A stretch of DNA of 64,000 nucleotides from Schistosoma haematobium (taxonomy: Eukaryota > Platyhelminthes > Trematoda > Strigeidida > Schistosomatidae). Location of the stretch: NCBI RefSeq assembly GCF_000699445.3, contig NC_067195.1, positions 65,530,591 to 65,594,590 of the forward strand, written 5' to 3'. Below are positions 35,535 to 47,774 of this stretch, piece by piece. Under the pieces are notes generated by a model. The model saw nothing but the letters and a program-made list of their open reading frames with translations, searched no databases and was not told the DNA's origin. The stretch's first letter is position 1. Every line of letters starts with the position of its first letter. The translations under genes were made by a program, and so were the position numbers.

Positions 35535-36635
35535 ATATTCAGTTTACTATGGAACATAGAAATGAAAACAAGTACCATTTTCTCGACACGACAATAAAAC
35601 AAAGGAAGGATGTCACAGTTCAAAGTTCAGCTATGAGAAAGACACATGGAATGGGATTTATCTCCATTTCAATAGCATTTGTCCACTCAGTTACTAAAAG
35701 CACTTGTTAAAACATTATTTTACAGAAGAGAAAGTAGATTTACTGTTGATACACTAGAAGAGGAACTAATGAATGTGAAGAGATGTTTAAAGAACATCGG
35801 ATACCCACTGGAATTTATTGAGAAATATGCAGAACGTGAATATAAAAAACCCAAGGAAGCTACAGTAAACAATAAACCTGTTTTTATTCAACTTAAATCC
35901 AAAGGCGATGATGTGTGGTATGGAGAGCCAATCAGAAGAAGAAGGGTCAATAAATGTCAATCAGAAGTGAACTTAAGATCAAATGCATTTCTTTAAGGTC
36001 AGTGGGGCAGGTTCCTAAGGACAGACTAGTGTATATATGAATAGGTATTTGTGTATTTCATTTCATATTGAAATACACTTTCGCGCTCACTTTTGTGGTC
36101 TCGCTCAAGGAGTCGGTTGGAGGGTTAACACGTAGCACACAGTGTATCAGTATCAGATTCTGGACACCAAACGTTATAAAAATGTGACAGGGTCAATCAG
36201 CGTGAGATTAAAAGTTGCATTGACCAAAACTTATCTTGCAGCTAAACTAATTGTCTTGTCCAAAAAACATGATCTTCAACACAATCAAAGATCAATAAGA
36301 ATTCCTTCCATGTTACCACCAAGTGTGTATACAAATTCACATATATCTGCTAAAGCAGTCACATTCGTAGAACAGAAAACAAAGCCTACGTCAGATTCGA
36401 AGAACATATTCCAAAAAGTTCAAGGCCAAGTGAATTAGAAGCATTCAGCAGTGACATCTCAATTTATCTCTCTGACAGAAGACATCAAGTGAATAAAATG
36501 AAGAATTTCAATGTGACTAACAAACAATCAAATTCCAACGTTTTGAAATTTGCCGAATCGATAGCGATAAAAGTCTAAAACCAGATCTATACACGTAAAA
36601 AGAAGCTGTAATAAATCTTTCTCTGACCTGAAAAC
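35535..36635 (+). pseudogene. Penelope-like element: RT C-terminus and GIY-YIG remnant
   Basis: Successive frames give, in order, FTMEHRNENKYHFLDTTIKQ (RT C-terminal 'F..E.....FLD' segment), NGIYLHFNSICPLSY, KALVKTLFYRRES with LKNIGYPLEFIEKY (the 'NGYP..FI' linker of PLEs), KPVFIQLKSKGDD, then RLKVALTKTYLAAKLIV, and from 36357 SHIRRTENKAYVRFEEHIPK (GIY-YIG domain; the usual YIGRT reads HIRRT) down to FAESIAIKV. PLEs are retroelements with telomerase-like RTs and a GIY-YIG nuclease. At least three frameshifts, several stops and loss of the RT core make it dead. The longest intact piece is the 105-codon frame 35679-35996. Confidence 0.8.
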
Positions 36636-36835
36636 ATTAAACCCCTTTTTATTTATTACGTCATTCATTATTTCAACCCATCCTGAAGTTTAATCATATC
36701 ATTGTCACTTTCCTTTAATTCATAACTGACTGGTTTCAATTCACCTCTCTGTTTATTACCATTAATCTGTTTTCAGTTGCTTCATTACACAATTTAATGA
36801 TTTCCAGTTACTAGTTCGATGTTCTGGAACTTTTC

Positions 36836-39053
36836 CTTCAAAACTTTCTTTATCGGAAACAAACGATTTTTATAACCTTATTAATTCTATCGGAATCTTC
36901 ACTACATCATGATACACCTATTCATCTCTAATCACTCTTATATGTATATGTATTTCAATATCTGTAATAACGTTTATTTTCAAATATTTTAGCTTGTAAG
37001 CAGCTAACGAGAACCTAACGAAATAAAATGAATTCACATTATTATGCACCAATCTTCGTTCTTACCCTCTTTGAAATAATAAATGAAACTGTGTAAATGA
37101 AGTATATTTTCTATTAACAAATTATGTCCTATAACAAAATATTGAATTATGTGACTCATTTGACCAAATAAAAAAAACGTTTTATTTCAGTGAGATGTTT
37201 ATTGAAATTACAATTTATCCTTCTACTAAATTAACATGAACTATGTTCAATATGATAGGCAGCATGTGATTTGTTATTAATCAGTAACTTTTTTCACAAA
37301 TGATACTTCTAATAATTGATAATCAAATGAGTGTATTTTCAACTAGAATCGTCGGCATGGTTTTTGGGGTGAATAAATCTTTACTTGTACCAATCTTCCG
37401 AATTGTTACTTTACGTCGTGCTAATTGTAATGATTCCTCGTTTTCAAGTATAAGTAATATGCAACATGAATGCAATGTTAGGTTCTAGAACACAGACACA
37501 CATCAGACGCCCCACAATCGTAGTATTTCTCGACCTTAAGGCGGCATTCGATTCTCTTGATCGTGAGGTTCTATTCCAGTGTTTGTCATTGAAAGGAGTA
37601 CCAAACAAGTACATAAACCTTGTAAAGGCTCTCTACTCGAACACAACTGGTCGAGTGAGAGCTTATGGTGAACTGTCATCAGAATTGATCACCTCATGTG
37701 GTGTTCGTCAGGGCTGCCCACTTTCTCCATTCTTGTTCAACTTTGTCGTTAACGTGCTTTTAGAGGTAACACTTTCCTCATCTAAATTTACAGGGGTTGA
37801 AATCCCACTGGGAGATACACTTTCTGACCCAGAATATGCCGATGACATAGTTCTATTTGGTGAAGACGCTGACAAAATGCAGTCTTCTGACCACTGTAAG
37901 CAACAATGCAAGCATGTTCGTGATGCGATTCTCCCCCTCGAAATGTAAAATGTTGCTACACGATTGGGCTGCATCGATCGCTTCACTTATCTTGGGAGTT
38001 TCATCAGCCCTTGTGGTCTGGTGTGTGACGAAATCTCAGCACGGATACAGAAGGCTCGACTAGCTTTTGCCAACTTGCGTCATTTGTGACGTAGGCAAGA
38101 TATCCATCTACCAACCAAAGATCGGGTTTACTGCGCAGTAGTTCGTTCCGTCCTACTTTATGGCAGTGAAACTTCATCAGTTGAGATGGCTGGGACACGT
38201 GTTACGTATGTCCAACAACCGACTGCCCCGACGTGCGATGTTCAGTGGTATTGGTGTAGGTTGGAAGAAAGCTAGAGGCGGCCAGACCAAAACATGGCAC
38301 AAGTCCATAAAGTCACTGACAAGTGGACTGAGCCATATTGATAAGTGTAGACTACCTGGTTGGGATCCGCGAGACGATAGCAACCGATGGTTAGAGACCC
38401 TAAATGACATGGTTCAAAATCGTTTGCAATGGCGCAGGTGCATCCACTCTTTGTGTTCTCCCAAATTCTAATCTTCTGAATTCTTCATGTCCCTTTCTTT
38501 TTCTCTTTCCAAATTTATTTCACTGTATTATACTCTTCAAATAACATCTCCAAACCCTAATCTTTCCTATTACTGCTTATACTTTTGCTACCTCTACCAC
38601 TACGGTATTTGAATCGACCACTGCACCTCTGTGCTAATGTGGTATGGCAAATTGAACTGATGTACATGCGTACGAAGTTCTACGCTGTTATTGACTGAAT
38701 GAGACAGTGACAAATAGATTTTTGCACTTAAATTTTATGGTATATTGATTCATTTGTTAATAATAATGAGTGAAGATTTCATCCTGTTATTTTACCAGCA
38801 AGAAACAAAATAGAATCATTCATAGTTTATAAACTACTTATCTTGGTTTTTAAAATTAATTAGTGGAAGATCTATCATCAAACTTATCTAAATAATATAT
38901 ATACATACAGGAACCAAACTTTAAGCGATGAAAATAACATAGTTATCAACAAATTGTTTAGATAATATATCCAAAGCAAGTTATATCAAATTACTTTGGA
39001 TAATGAAACTAACTTGTTGTCTTAAGACTAATAATAGTAATAATACACTTTGA
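36836..39053 (+). repeat. 2218-bp tandem duplication, unit 1
   Basis: The same sequence follows immediately as 39054-41271. The junctions share CTT (36836, 39054, 41272). The unit consists of a dispersed repeat (also present at 45885-46310) carrying an inserted non-LTR retrotransposon fragment (37466-38700). Read side by side, I found one difference between units: T at 37907 against C at 40125. Confidence 0.88.
37466..38471 (+). pseudogene. Non-LTR retrotransposon reverse transcriptase, truncated copy 1
   Basis: Frame 37466-37948 holds RT palm motifs: VVFLDLKAAFDSLDREVLFQ, SCGVRQGCPLSPFLFNF and the catalytic EYADDIVLFGEDAD. A frameshift near 37890-37930 moves to MRFSPSKCKMLLHDW, then YLGSFISPCG and VVRSVLLYGSE. 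A deletion joins this to QLRWLGHVLRMSNNRLPRR and the C-terminal part to 38471 (LQWRRCIHSLCSPKF). The RT fingers and the endonuclease are missing from the 5' side. The 3' UTR runs to about 38700. The clade is unclear to me. Not functional. Confidence 0.88.
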
Positions 39054-41271
39054 CTTCAAAACTTTCTTTATCGGAAACAAACGATTTTTATAACCTTATT
39101 AATTCTATCGGAATCTTCACTACATCATGATACACCTATTCATCTCTAATCACTCTTATATGTATATGTATTTCAATATCTGTAATAACGTTTATTTTCA
39201 AATATTTTAGCTTGTAAGCAGCTAACGAGAACCTAACGAAATAAAATGAATTCACATTATTATGCACCAATCTTCGTTCTTACCCTCTTTGAAATAATAA
39301 ATGAAACTGTGTAAATGAAGTATATTTTCTATTAACAAATTATGTCCTATAACAAAATATTGAATTATGTGACTCATTTGACCAAATAAAAAAAACGTTT
39401 TATTTCAGTGAGATGTTTATTGAAATTACAATTTATCCTTCTACTAAATTAACATGAACTATGTTCAATATGATAGGCAGCATGTGATTTGTTATTAATC
39501 AGTAACTTTTTTCACAAATGATACTTCTAATAATTGATAATCAAATGAGTGTATTTTCAACTAGAATCGTCGGCATGGTTTTTGGGGTGAATAAATCTTT
39601 ACTTGTACCAATCTTCCGAATTGTTACTTTACGTCGTGCTAATTGTAATGATTCCTCGTTTTCAAGTATAAGTAATATGCAACATGAATGCAATGTTAGG
39701 TTCTAGAACACAGACACACATCAGACGCCCCACAATCGTAGTATTTCTCGACCTTAAGGCGGCATTCGATTCTCTTGATCGTGAGGTTCTATTCCAGTGT
39801 TTGTCATTGAAAGGAGTACCAAACAAGTACATAAACCTTGTAAAGGCTCTCTACTCGAACACAACTGGTCGAGTGAGAGCTTATGGTGAACTGTCATCAG
39901 AATTGATCACCTCATGTGGTGTTCGTCAGGGCTGCCCACTTTCTCCATTCTTGTTCAACTTTGTCGTTAACGTGCTTTTAGAGGTAACACTTTCCTCATC
40001 TAAATTTACAGGGGTTGAAATCCCACTGGGAGATACACTTTCTGACCCAGAATATGCCGATGACATAGTTCTATTTGGTGAAGACGCTGACAAAATGCAG
40101 TCTTCTGACCACTGTAAGCAACAACGCAAGCATGTTCGTGATGCGATTCTCCCCCTCGAAATGTAAAATGTTGCTACACGATTGGGCTGCATCGATCGCT
40201 TCACTTATCTTGGGAGTTTCATCAGCCCTTGTGGTCTGGTGTGTGACGAAATCTCAGCACGGATACAGAAGGCTCGACTAGCTTTTGCCAACTTGCGTCA
40301 TTTGTGACGTAGGCAAGATATCCATCTACCAACCAAAGATCGGGTTTACTGCGCAGTAGTTCGTTCCGTCCTACTTTATGGCAGTGAAACTTCATCAGTT
40401 GAGATGGCTGGGACACGTGTTACGTATGTCCAACAACCGACTGCCCCGACGTGCGATGTTCAGTGGTATTGGTGTAGGTTGGAAGAAAGCTAGAGGCGGC
40501 CAGACCAAAACATGGCACAAGTCCATAAAGTCACTGACAAGTGGACTGAGCCATATTGATAAGTGTAGACTACCTGGTTGGGATCCGCGAGACGATAGCA
40601 ACCGATGGTTAGAGACCCTAAATGACATGGTTCAAAATCGTTTGCAATGGCGCAGGTGCATCCACTCTTTGTGTTCTCCCAAATTCTAATCTTCTGAATT
40701 CTTCATGTCCCTTTCTTTTTCTCTTTCCAAATTTATTTCACTGTATTATACTCTTCAAATAACATCTCCAAACCCTAATCTTTCCTATTACTGCTTATAC
40801 TTTTGCTACCTCTACCACTACGGTATTTGAATCGACCACTGCACCTCTGTGCTAATGTGGTATGGCAAATTGAACTGATGTACATGCGTACGAAGTTCTA
40901 CGCTGTTATTGACTGAATGAGACAGTGACAAATAGATTTTTGCACTTAAATTTTATGGTATATTGATTCATTTGTTAATAATAATGAGTGAAGATTTCAT
41001 CCTGTTATTTTACCAGCAAGAAACAAAATAGAATCATTCATAGTTTATAAACTACTTATCTTGGTTTTTAAAATTAATTAGTGGAAGATCTATCATCAAA
41101 CTTATCTAAATAATATATATACATACAGGAACCAAACTTTAAGCGATGAAAATAACATAGTTATCAACAAATTGTTTAGATAATATATCCAAAGCAAGTT
41201 ATATCAAATTACTTTGGATAATGAAACTAACTTGTTGTCTTAAGACTAATAATAGTAATAATACACTTTGA
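39054..41271 (+). repeat. 2218-bp tandem duplication, unit 2
   Basis: Direct copy of 36836-39053 at an offset of exactly 2218 bp. Near identity means the duplication is very recent or an assembly artefact. Confidence 0.88.
39684..40689 (+). pseudogene. Non-LTR retrotransposon reverse transcriptase, truncated copy 2
   Basis: Same truncated and frameshifted RT as 37466-38471, carried by the second duplication unit. The only change seen is T to C at 40125, replacing Cys with Arg in the frame with YADD. Same motifs, same internal deletion, not functional. Confidence 0.88.
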
Positions 41272-41526
41272 CTTATATGCAAACTATTCGTTATATTCTA
41301 TAATATGCTTACTAAAATTATATTTAATATTAAGTGTCGTATTTCATAGACATCGTTCTAAAGGAAAGTAAATAAATATATTAAATTCATAAAAATCCAA
41401 TGAAAATCTATCTCTTTTAAGACTTTAATTTTGATAAATCAACTAAGAAAGTATTTTACTTTATGTTATTCAATAATATTTACTTCTAGATGGTCATTAC
41501 TTATGAATTATAACTTTTTAAGTTCT

Positions 41527-41733
41527 TACTTACTTGCCACTATATAATATTTTTACTTAATTACTTACTCCTATTACCCGTCATAGAGGAGCATAGGCCA
41601 CCCATCAGCATTCTCCATTGAACTCTGTCCTCGGCAATTCTTTCTAGTTCATCCTATTCATGTCTGCTTCCAATTCTCGATGCATTGTGTCCTTTAACCT
41701 TCCTCTTTTCCGTTTCCCTTCAGGATTCTAATA
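41527..41733 (-). mobile_element. RTE-like 3' end fragment (reverse)
   Basis: On the minus strand: CGAGAATTGGAAGCAGACAT, GGACAGAGTTCAATGGAGAA, GGTGGCCTATGCTCC and a tail of AGTAAGTAATTAAGTAA. A diverged subfamily of the RTE 3' end seen at 1-195 and 12530-13217. 5'-truncated. Confidence 0.7.
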
Positions 41734-42177
41734 TAATATTTTTAGTATATTAATAATACTTTCGTTCTTTATTTGGTTACGTTTTTTCATCCTATACAAG
41801 TCTAGTGTAAATTATTCAGAAGCAAATAATAATGAATAAGCACAGATTAGACGGTTTCACTTAATTTTACCATTTGTAAATTTTAATACAGTAATACTAA
41901 TGATTTCAATGTAATGGCTCATATCCCAAATCTTCTCCAGCTACCTACAATCTTAAACAAGTCAATTAGCCATTTAAAAATGTTAGTGTACAAACCTTTT
42001 ATTATGTTTACAAAGGTAAAATTGATTAAATAGAAGATATAACAAGCATAGAACAATAAAACTCAATAGATGATAATAAAAACTAGTCACAGTTCTTTAT
42101 AATGCGGACAATATTTACAAGTGTATGCGCCTTCTGGAAAAGGAAGCTAAGAAGATTATAGAGATAATGGCTTTCTT

Positions 42178-42334
42178 AAAGCAAGCATTTCAGAGTCATA
42201 GATTGGATTAGATCAAGTGATATGGCAGAACGATTAGAAATACATTTAAGGTTGACAAGTTCATCTAATATACCACATAGTTCTGATAATCTTCGTCTTC
42301 TAATTACATTATCGAGATTAGAAATACGTTAGAA
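42178..42334 (-). pseudogene. Coding-like segment of unknown origin
   Basis: On the minus strand, an open stretch of about 50 codons reads ISNLDNVIRRRRLSELCG, ILDELVNLKCISNRSA, ISLDLIQSMTLKCLL, then stop. Its first part recurs on the plus strand at 32512-32561 (DNVIRRRRLSEL, then stop). Codon-like conservation between the two suggests a former coding sequence, perhaps retroelement-derived. The family is not recognised. Confidence 0.35.
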
Positions 42335-42689
42335 AATAAAAGAAAATTTTTCAGTGTATCCCAAATAACAGGATATCGCACAATTGAATATTAGTTTACA
42401 TGGTCACGAGAGTAGTGTAAAATTAATAACGGTATCCTTTCAGATATGTAAATTTGATTAACACTCGTTTGATGGCTAATCCTGTACTAAATCGAGTCCT
42501 TCTATTTATTGGTTATTTTGATCAATTTTGAGATACTACTGTCACTGATGCTGTGAAGTATGTGATAAACAATTAGCGTTAAATATGAGCTGATCTTTTA
42601 ACTTTAATTTCTAATAAAAGTAATTAAAACCACAATTAAGAATCTTTTTCTTCTGTTCTACTATTTGTGCTTATTAATATGATTAAAGA

Positions 42690-43223
42690 TAATAAACTAA
42701 CACCTTACGAATCTTCATCGACTGAGATGGTTGGGCCACGTGTTACGTATGCCCGAACACCGTTTACCACGATGCACAATGCTGAATAGTGTTGGGGATG
42801 GTTGGGAGAAAGTTAGGGGCGGCCAAACCAGAACGTGGCATCAATGCTTGAAGTCACTAACTTCTAGTCTGAGCCATGTTGATAGATGCAGACTACTTGG
42901 TTGGGGTCCGCGTGACTATTGTAACCAATGGTTGAAGACTCTTGGTGACATGGCTCAGAATCGATCACAATGGTGTCGATGTATACACTCTCTGTCTTCC
43001 CTTAAACTAAGAGATTAAAATCGCTTCATATCTTTCTTTCTACGAACTAATTCTTTCTTCTTGTACTATATCTCTATATGTAATCTTTCTTTCATATATT
43101 ACCACCTCTGAATTAACTACTTTTATGAATCCGGTGTCCATCTTGTTGTGTTAATGAGGTATGGCAACTTGGACCGATGCATATATGTGCCTAGTCCTAC
43201 GTTGTAGCTGACTGACTGACTGA
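42690..43223 (+). mobile_element. Non-LTR retrotransposon 3' end, third copy
   Basis: Frame 42731-43018 matches the C-terminus of the RT at 38160-38471 (GHVLRMPEHRLPRC, RGGQTRTWHQCLKSLTS, QNRSQWCRCIHSLSSLK), and the 3' UTR continues to a (TGAC)n tail at 43203-43223. Clearly diverged from the duplicated copies, so an independent, older 5'-truncated insertion. The tail indicates the true 3' terminus of the family. Confidence 0.85.
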
Positions 43224-43886
43224 TGGTACTGGGGACAACTTCACAGAAACTGTTTACTGTCTCATTAATATATAAAACAGACTCTCATACTTTTATCATA
43301 CATAGTTTTAATAAAAGTTCAATAACATAAAGTCAAGAACAATTTTCATGAATTTCTTGGGAATGAAATAACTTCAGATAAGTAATCCAAATGGAAATAT
43401 GACAATTAAGAAATAAAGAAGTTTTAAGTTTATCAGCTATTCAGTCTAATATTATAGAACGTATACTAAAGAAGGTCTATATAAATATTTGAAAGTTATA
43501 CCATAATGGTTCTGTATGACAAATTTATATCTACAAAATAATGATATCACTTATTTAAAATAGTTTATACTGACAATTTGTCTATTTTCATTTATATTAT
43601 CTTAGATATATTGGATATTGTAAATTATCTTATTATTAATAAAAGATTGCAAATAGCAACTAAAGAATAATAGAATGCACAGTAATCACTTGAATATTAC
43701 CAACTCATACGATTACATTATAAAACAAATCGTGAATAAATGCATTGTAGGTTTTAACATATTTAATATTCAATACTATTCTGTATGATCATAATTACGG
43801 CTATTCAAATAATTTCAACAATTGGTTTGGAAAATTCAAAGTAACAAAAAGATTGAGTTAATATATTGAAGAAAATTATTATTATC
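43224..43886. other. AT-rich spacer, nothing recognised
   Basis: Featureless AT-rich DNA between two retroposon insertions. Confidence 0.6.
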
Positions 43887-44068
43887 AGTGGTCTAGAGGT
43901 TAAGCGCTCGCGCGCGAGATCGATAGGTCCTGGGTTCTAATCTCGCGAGGCAGGACTTTGGATGCGTACTGCTGAGGAGTCCTGTAATAGGACGAAATGA
44001 TCTTCCAGTGCTTCCAGGTTTTCTATGATGGTCTAGCTTCGATTGACTCATGATCTCAACTATTGAAA
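43887..44068 (+). repeat. HHR-SINE solo unit, copy H
   Basis: A monomer with all three modules: tRNA-like head with A box TGGTCTAGAGG (43889-43899) and B box GGGTTCTAATC (43932-43942), then HHR (43963-44011), then the 3' tail 'CTTCCAGGTTTTCTATG' and 'TTCGATTGACTCATGATC'. The insertion starts at the A box. No inverted left arm. This copy shows that the unit can exist as a simple tRNA-derived SINE. Confidence 0.75.
43963..44011 (+). ncRNA. Hammerhead ribozyme with intact core, stem III lost
   Basis: CTGAGGA (43972-43978), stem II GTCC/GGAC with loop TGTAATA, GAAA (43994-43997) and a good stem I (GTACTG against CAGTGC, one wobble). The stem III segment reads ATGATCT instead of ACGGCCGT and the triplet is TTC. 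Catalytic bases are present but stem III cannot pair within or between molecules, so activity is unlikely. Confidence 0.6.
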
Positions 44069-44779
44069 TATTTACTTCTAAAGATTAATTAAATTCATAT
44101 TTCATTCAAAGTTTTAATCTCACATACAATACAATAAATAAGATGGTATTTATAAGTAACAGTTACCATTTCACTCCGAAGGTGAATAACTTTACAATAC
44201 AGTACGCTTTTGATAATAAGTATACCGTGTGACTTGTTAAAATTGCTTAAATATTAATAGAAACGTGTAGAAAAACAGAAAATTGATGAAAAGTAACTCA
44301 TCAAATAAATTATAGTCTGGAAATAATGATAGAAGGGATCCCACATTACAGGCATAATCAGATTGATAGAGAGTGTTTCATGCAGAGAGCAGAGATATAA
44401 GGTTAGTTTATCTAAAAAGATATGCTTCATAAGTTGTTTTGAAAGAATATTTGTCACTTGTATTATAATAGTGTGAAGCATCAGTTGGGAACCATTCTTG
44501 ATAGGAGGGATAAGGGATCGTTTCTAAGTATAAACAGTTTATCAAAGAGCAACTTCTCATACCATAACAGGGTACTCACAAAAATCTACAATCAGAGAGA
44601 ATAAAAAAGAAAGCAGAAAGCACAGAATAACAGCAGTAAAAATTGGTTTGAAAGGTCTGCCACCCTATATGTTTTTTGATTATTTTATGACATACAAATT
44701 TGAACAGATTTCATTTGGTTGATGAAATTAACCGGGACTAGTGTGAAAGTAAAATCCCTGTGAGAACGAAAATCGTAAT

Positions 44780-45217
44780 AATTATACCCAGTGACAACAG
44801 TGACAAACACATGGTGTTCCCATGATTTCACTCGTGGCGTAAGATGTTATTGTTGTATACCATGACAACACCTTTCCATTTATGACGAAGCCACATTTGG
44901 GAAAGTGTCATCAAATAAAATCCATCTACATTTCGCAGAGCCAAGTTTGGAATTTCATTTTGAACATCATAAGATGACCTTATTGAGCTCCATAATTAAA
45001 CAGCACACAACTCACAGGTATATATACAGTATAAAAATGTCCTTGGAAAATTTCACAAGATAGCGTACTAAAAGAGCAAACAAAACAATGACATTTAAGA
45101 TCCTTTGGAGTGGATAGTTCAAACTGAAGGTAAAAGTGGGTGCTTTCGGCGCGAAAATATTCAAATCAAATTTCTGGCTTTTGTCAAATGATTTTTGGGA
45201 GTGTAGCATCCCCAACA
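44780..45217 (-). repeat. Probable gypsy-type 3' LTR
   Basis: On the minus strand, downstream of the integrase region, a purine tract AATAAGGGAAA precedes TGTTGGGGATGCTACACTCC. This is the usual polypurine tract plus TG start of a 3' LTR (start at 45217). A TATA-like GTATATATACC lies near 45013-45023. The distal end is uncertain. Confidence 0.45.
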
Positions 45218-45239
45218 TTTCCCTTATTTTATATTATAT

Positions 45240-45884
45240 GTTCTTGGAGTTCGCTTGCATATTGACCGCTTGACGCCGTTGTCGAAGTGATCACGTGGAA
45301 CGTAGATCGATTTGTTATTTTACTTCCTCTTGCGTAGGAACCGTGGGCATGTTGAGGGTATCCAATAAGACTTTGAGCGGATGATTTCTGTTTCTCAATG
45401 GGCGATCTGGGGATAACCGTTCCCATACCTGCTTCCTGCGCTGAGTCCACATATCTCTTCCCATTTTTAATTCATACATGACTTGGTCTGGACGTCTACC
45501 CACACTTGCCTCAATCTAGGGGTCCTGGTTTAGTCTGTAGTCTCGAGCGAATACCGAACACTCAACCGCACACGTTGACAGCTCCTGGGACTTAGTCTGA
45601 TAGCATCAGGTTGTCAATCATCCTCAGTCTCCTTCTCATGAGGATCTCTTCTCGGGACTTCTGCTCTGGATACGCATCATTTGGTGTCGTTCGATAAACA
45701 AATAAGAAGCTCTGTAGTAACTCGTCTGGCGTCATCTCCCCTTTTGACTCAAGTAGAGCTCTCTTAAACTTTTCTACTTGAATATCTGACTGTGGGTGGT
45801 TAGAAGAAGATCGGGACTGTTTGATGACAAGCCATCTGCAGAATTCTTGGAACTGAAAAGAAGTGAACTGCTCGCTTTAAGATA
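45240..45884 (-). pseudogene. Ty3/gypsy-type integrase remnant
   Basis: Minus-strand frame from about 45876 reads QFTSFQFQEFCRWLVIKQSR, SSSNHPQSDIQVEKFKRALL, ESKGEMTPDELLQSFLFVYR and TTPNDAYPEQKSREEIL, then stops. This is the C-terminal half of an integrase core: FTS..FQ.FC, HPQS..Q.E with the catalytic Glu in QVEKF, and FLFVYRTTP. Downstream the second part continues as GRRPDQVMYELKMGRDMWTQ. Several stops and the missing N-terminal half make it non-functional. The upstream gag, protease and RT are replaced by the repeat at 45885. Confidence 0.8.
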
Positions 45885-46310
45885 ATAAAGGAAATTATGT
45901 GTATGAAGTATATTTCCTATTAACAAATTATGTCCTATAACAAAATATTGAATTATGTGACTCATTTGACCAAATAAAAAAAACGTTTTATTTCAGTGAG
46001 ATGTTTATTGAAATTACAATTTATCCTTCTACTAAATTAACATGAACTATGTTCAATATGATAGGCAGCATGTGATTTGTTATTAATCAGTAACTTTTTT
46101 CACAAATGATACTTCTAATAATTGATAATCAAATGAGTGTATTTTCAACTAGAATCGTCGGCATGGTTTTTGGGGTGAATAAATCTTTACTTGTACCAAT
46201 CTTCCGAATTGTTACTTTACGTCGTGCTAATTGTAATGATTCCTCGTTTTCAAGTATAAGTAATATGCAACACGATGCAACAGGGAGAAATAGGTTTTTG
46301 CACTTAACCT
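45885..46310 (+). repeat. Third copy of the dispersed repeat, without the RT insertion
   Basis: Matches 37070-37465 and 39288-39683 closely. Where those continue into the RT fragment, this copy goes on with ACACGATGCAACAGGGAGAA and 'AATAGGTTTTTGCACTTAA', matching the sequence after the RT insertion in the other units (AATAGATTTTTGCACTTAA, about 38710). It therefore represents the unfilled site. The repeat contains a 62-codon frame (MILLIIDNQMSVF...) that is probably not a gene. Confidence 0.75.
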
Positions 46311-47774
46311 TTATGATCTGATGCTGTATCTATTTGCACCCTAAATGAACTTTCTCTCACCCGGGGTTGTCCTCTCAGAGGACGCTAATAGGCTCAATAA
46401 ATTTGTGTAGGATCCGAACACAGGCTTCCCAATAATTCTGAACCGATTTAGTGATCGGTTTGGTTTCCTCTTATGACAGAATCCATCTTTGTGACCAATA
46501 GATTTACATTTCCTGTAGCGATGTTGTTTGAACAGATAGGTCCGTGCGAATTGCTACGCACCGCAATGCCAGTAGGGAGTCAGAGAACTAGTATTTGTTC
46601 GTTGAACTGAGCTCATGTAAGATGAGCTAGGAATAACAGGCTCAAGTTTGGCCGGTTTGTATAGCTGTTGGCCTACATGAACTTTTGAGCGATCGTAACC
46701 ACTACAATTAACCATTGTATTGTTACGCTGAAGATTAATTAGACGTCGATATTCATTTACAATATCACTTGTTCTACATGCTTAAACTTACAAGGTTTGA
46801 AAATATTTTTATTAGCAATGTTTCCCTCTTTCATCTTATCCCTTACTTTTCTTTATTTCCATGCGATTTTTATGATTTGGGTAATGAAGATTGTTGTTTG
46901 ACCCTTATTTCAATGACCACCGTCTCTCCTTTGTACTCAACATCCATGGGCTTTACTCGGTGATCATATTCTTTATTTGAATTGCGTTACACTGTTGTGG
47001 CTGTGCCTCGTTAACCAATCACCCTCGTAACCGTTATCATATAATCCTCAACGGTGTTTGAAATCAGAAGGCGAAGAGAAGCAGCGACTACAGTTTTATT
47101 AGCAGATAACTCAGACCACAAAGCAGAGATGCAAATGAATGAGTCAGCAAACCGAGGGTGTAGAGTGTAAATGTTCATGTATATATATAGGGAGATGAAT
47201 GGATCATCGAATCAATTAAGTAGCTAATAATGAAGCTAGCAGAATGAATAAATGCGTAGGCAGTAAACAATGTTCAAGCATACATATTTCATACGAGCAC
47301 AACAATAATAAAGGTACAATAAGTTGTTATAATACGGATAACTTTGTCCGCTAAATAAGTTAACAAAAGGGCTTAACTGAGTTAAATGAGAACAAACTCA
47401 AATGCATGTGAGTTGTTATAACACAAACAAATTGGATACATCTAGCTTTCAAGCCAAATATAAGATTCATCTAGATTTCATGTTGGCAGTAAAATAACCA
47501 AAATTCCAGGGTGGTAACAAATTATTATGAATATGACCAATATAGTTTCTTAAAGATACAAAAAACTGAGTTCTAGTAGGTTCATCAAACTTTACGGACA
47601 CCATGCGATCGGTCATGGTGGTTTGCAAAATTAATGTTGTGATCTTTTTTTTCAAACAGATGATTACAGACTGCTGACAGTAAAAAAGAAGCCACTGAGT
47701 TGGGCACATTAATTGTATGTACCATATGCTATTCTAGATAATTCGATTTACCAACATCAATAAGCCATGATTAA
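46311..47774. other. Less AT-rich region, no gene recognised
   Basis: 46330-47100 is less AT-rich than the surroundings and may be part of another LTR element. Sequences such as GTTGTTATAACACAAAC near 47410 recall LTR ends, but no protein motif is readable on either strand. Confidence 0.4.

Noticed and set aside
43203..43223. CRISPR-like or satellite array from the TGAC repeats
   Set aside because: It is the short tandem 3' tail of a non-LTR retrotransposon; there are no spacers.
43889..43955. Possible genuine tRNA gene (A and B boxes)
   Set aside because: The boxes belong to a repeat with a hammerhead and tail. A proper acceptor stem and a 72-nt cloverleaf cannot be drawn.
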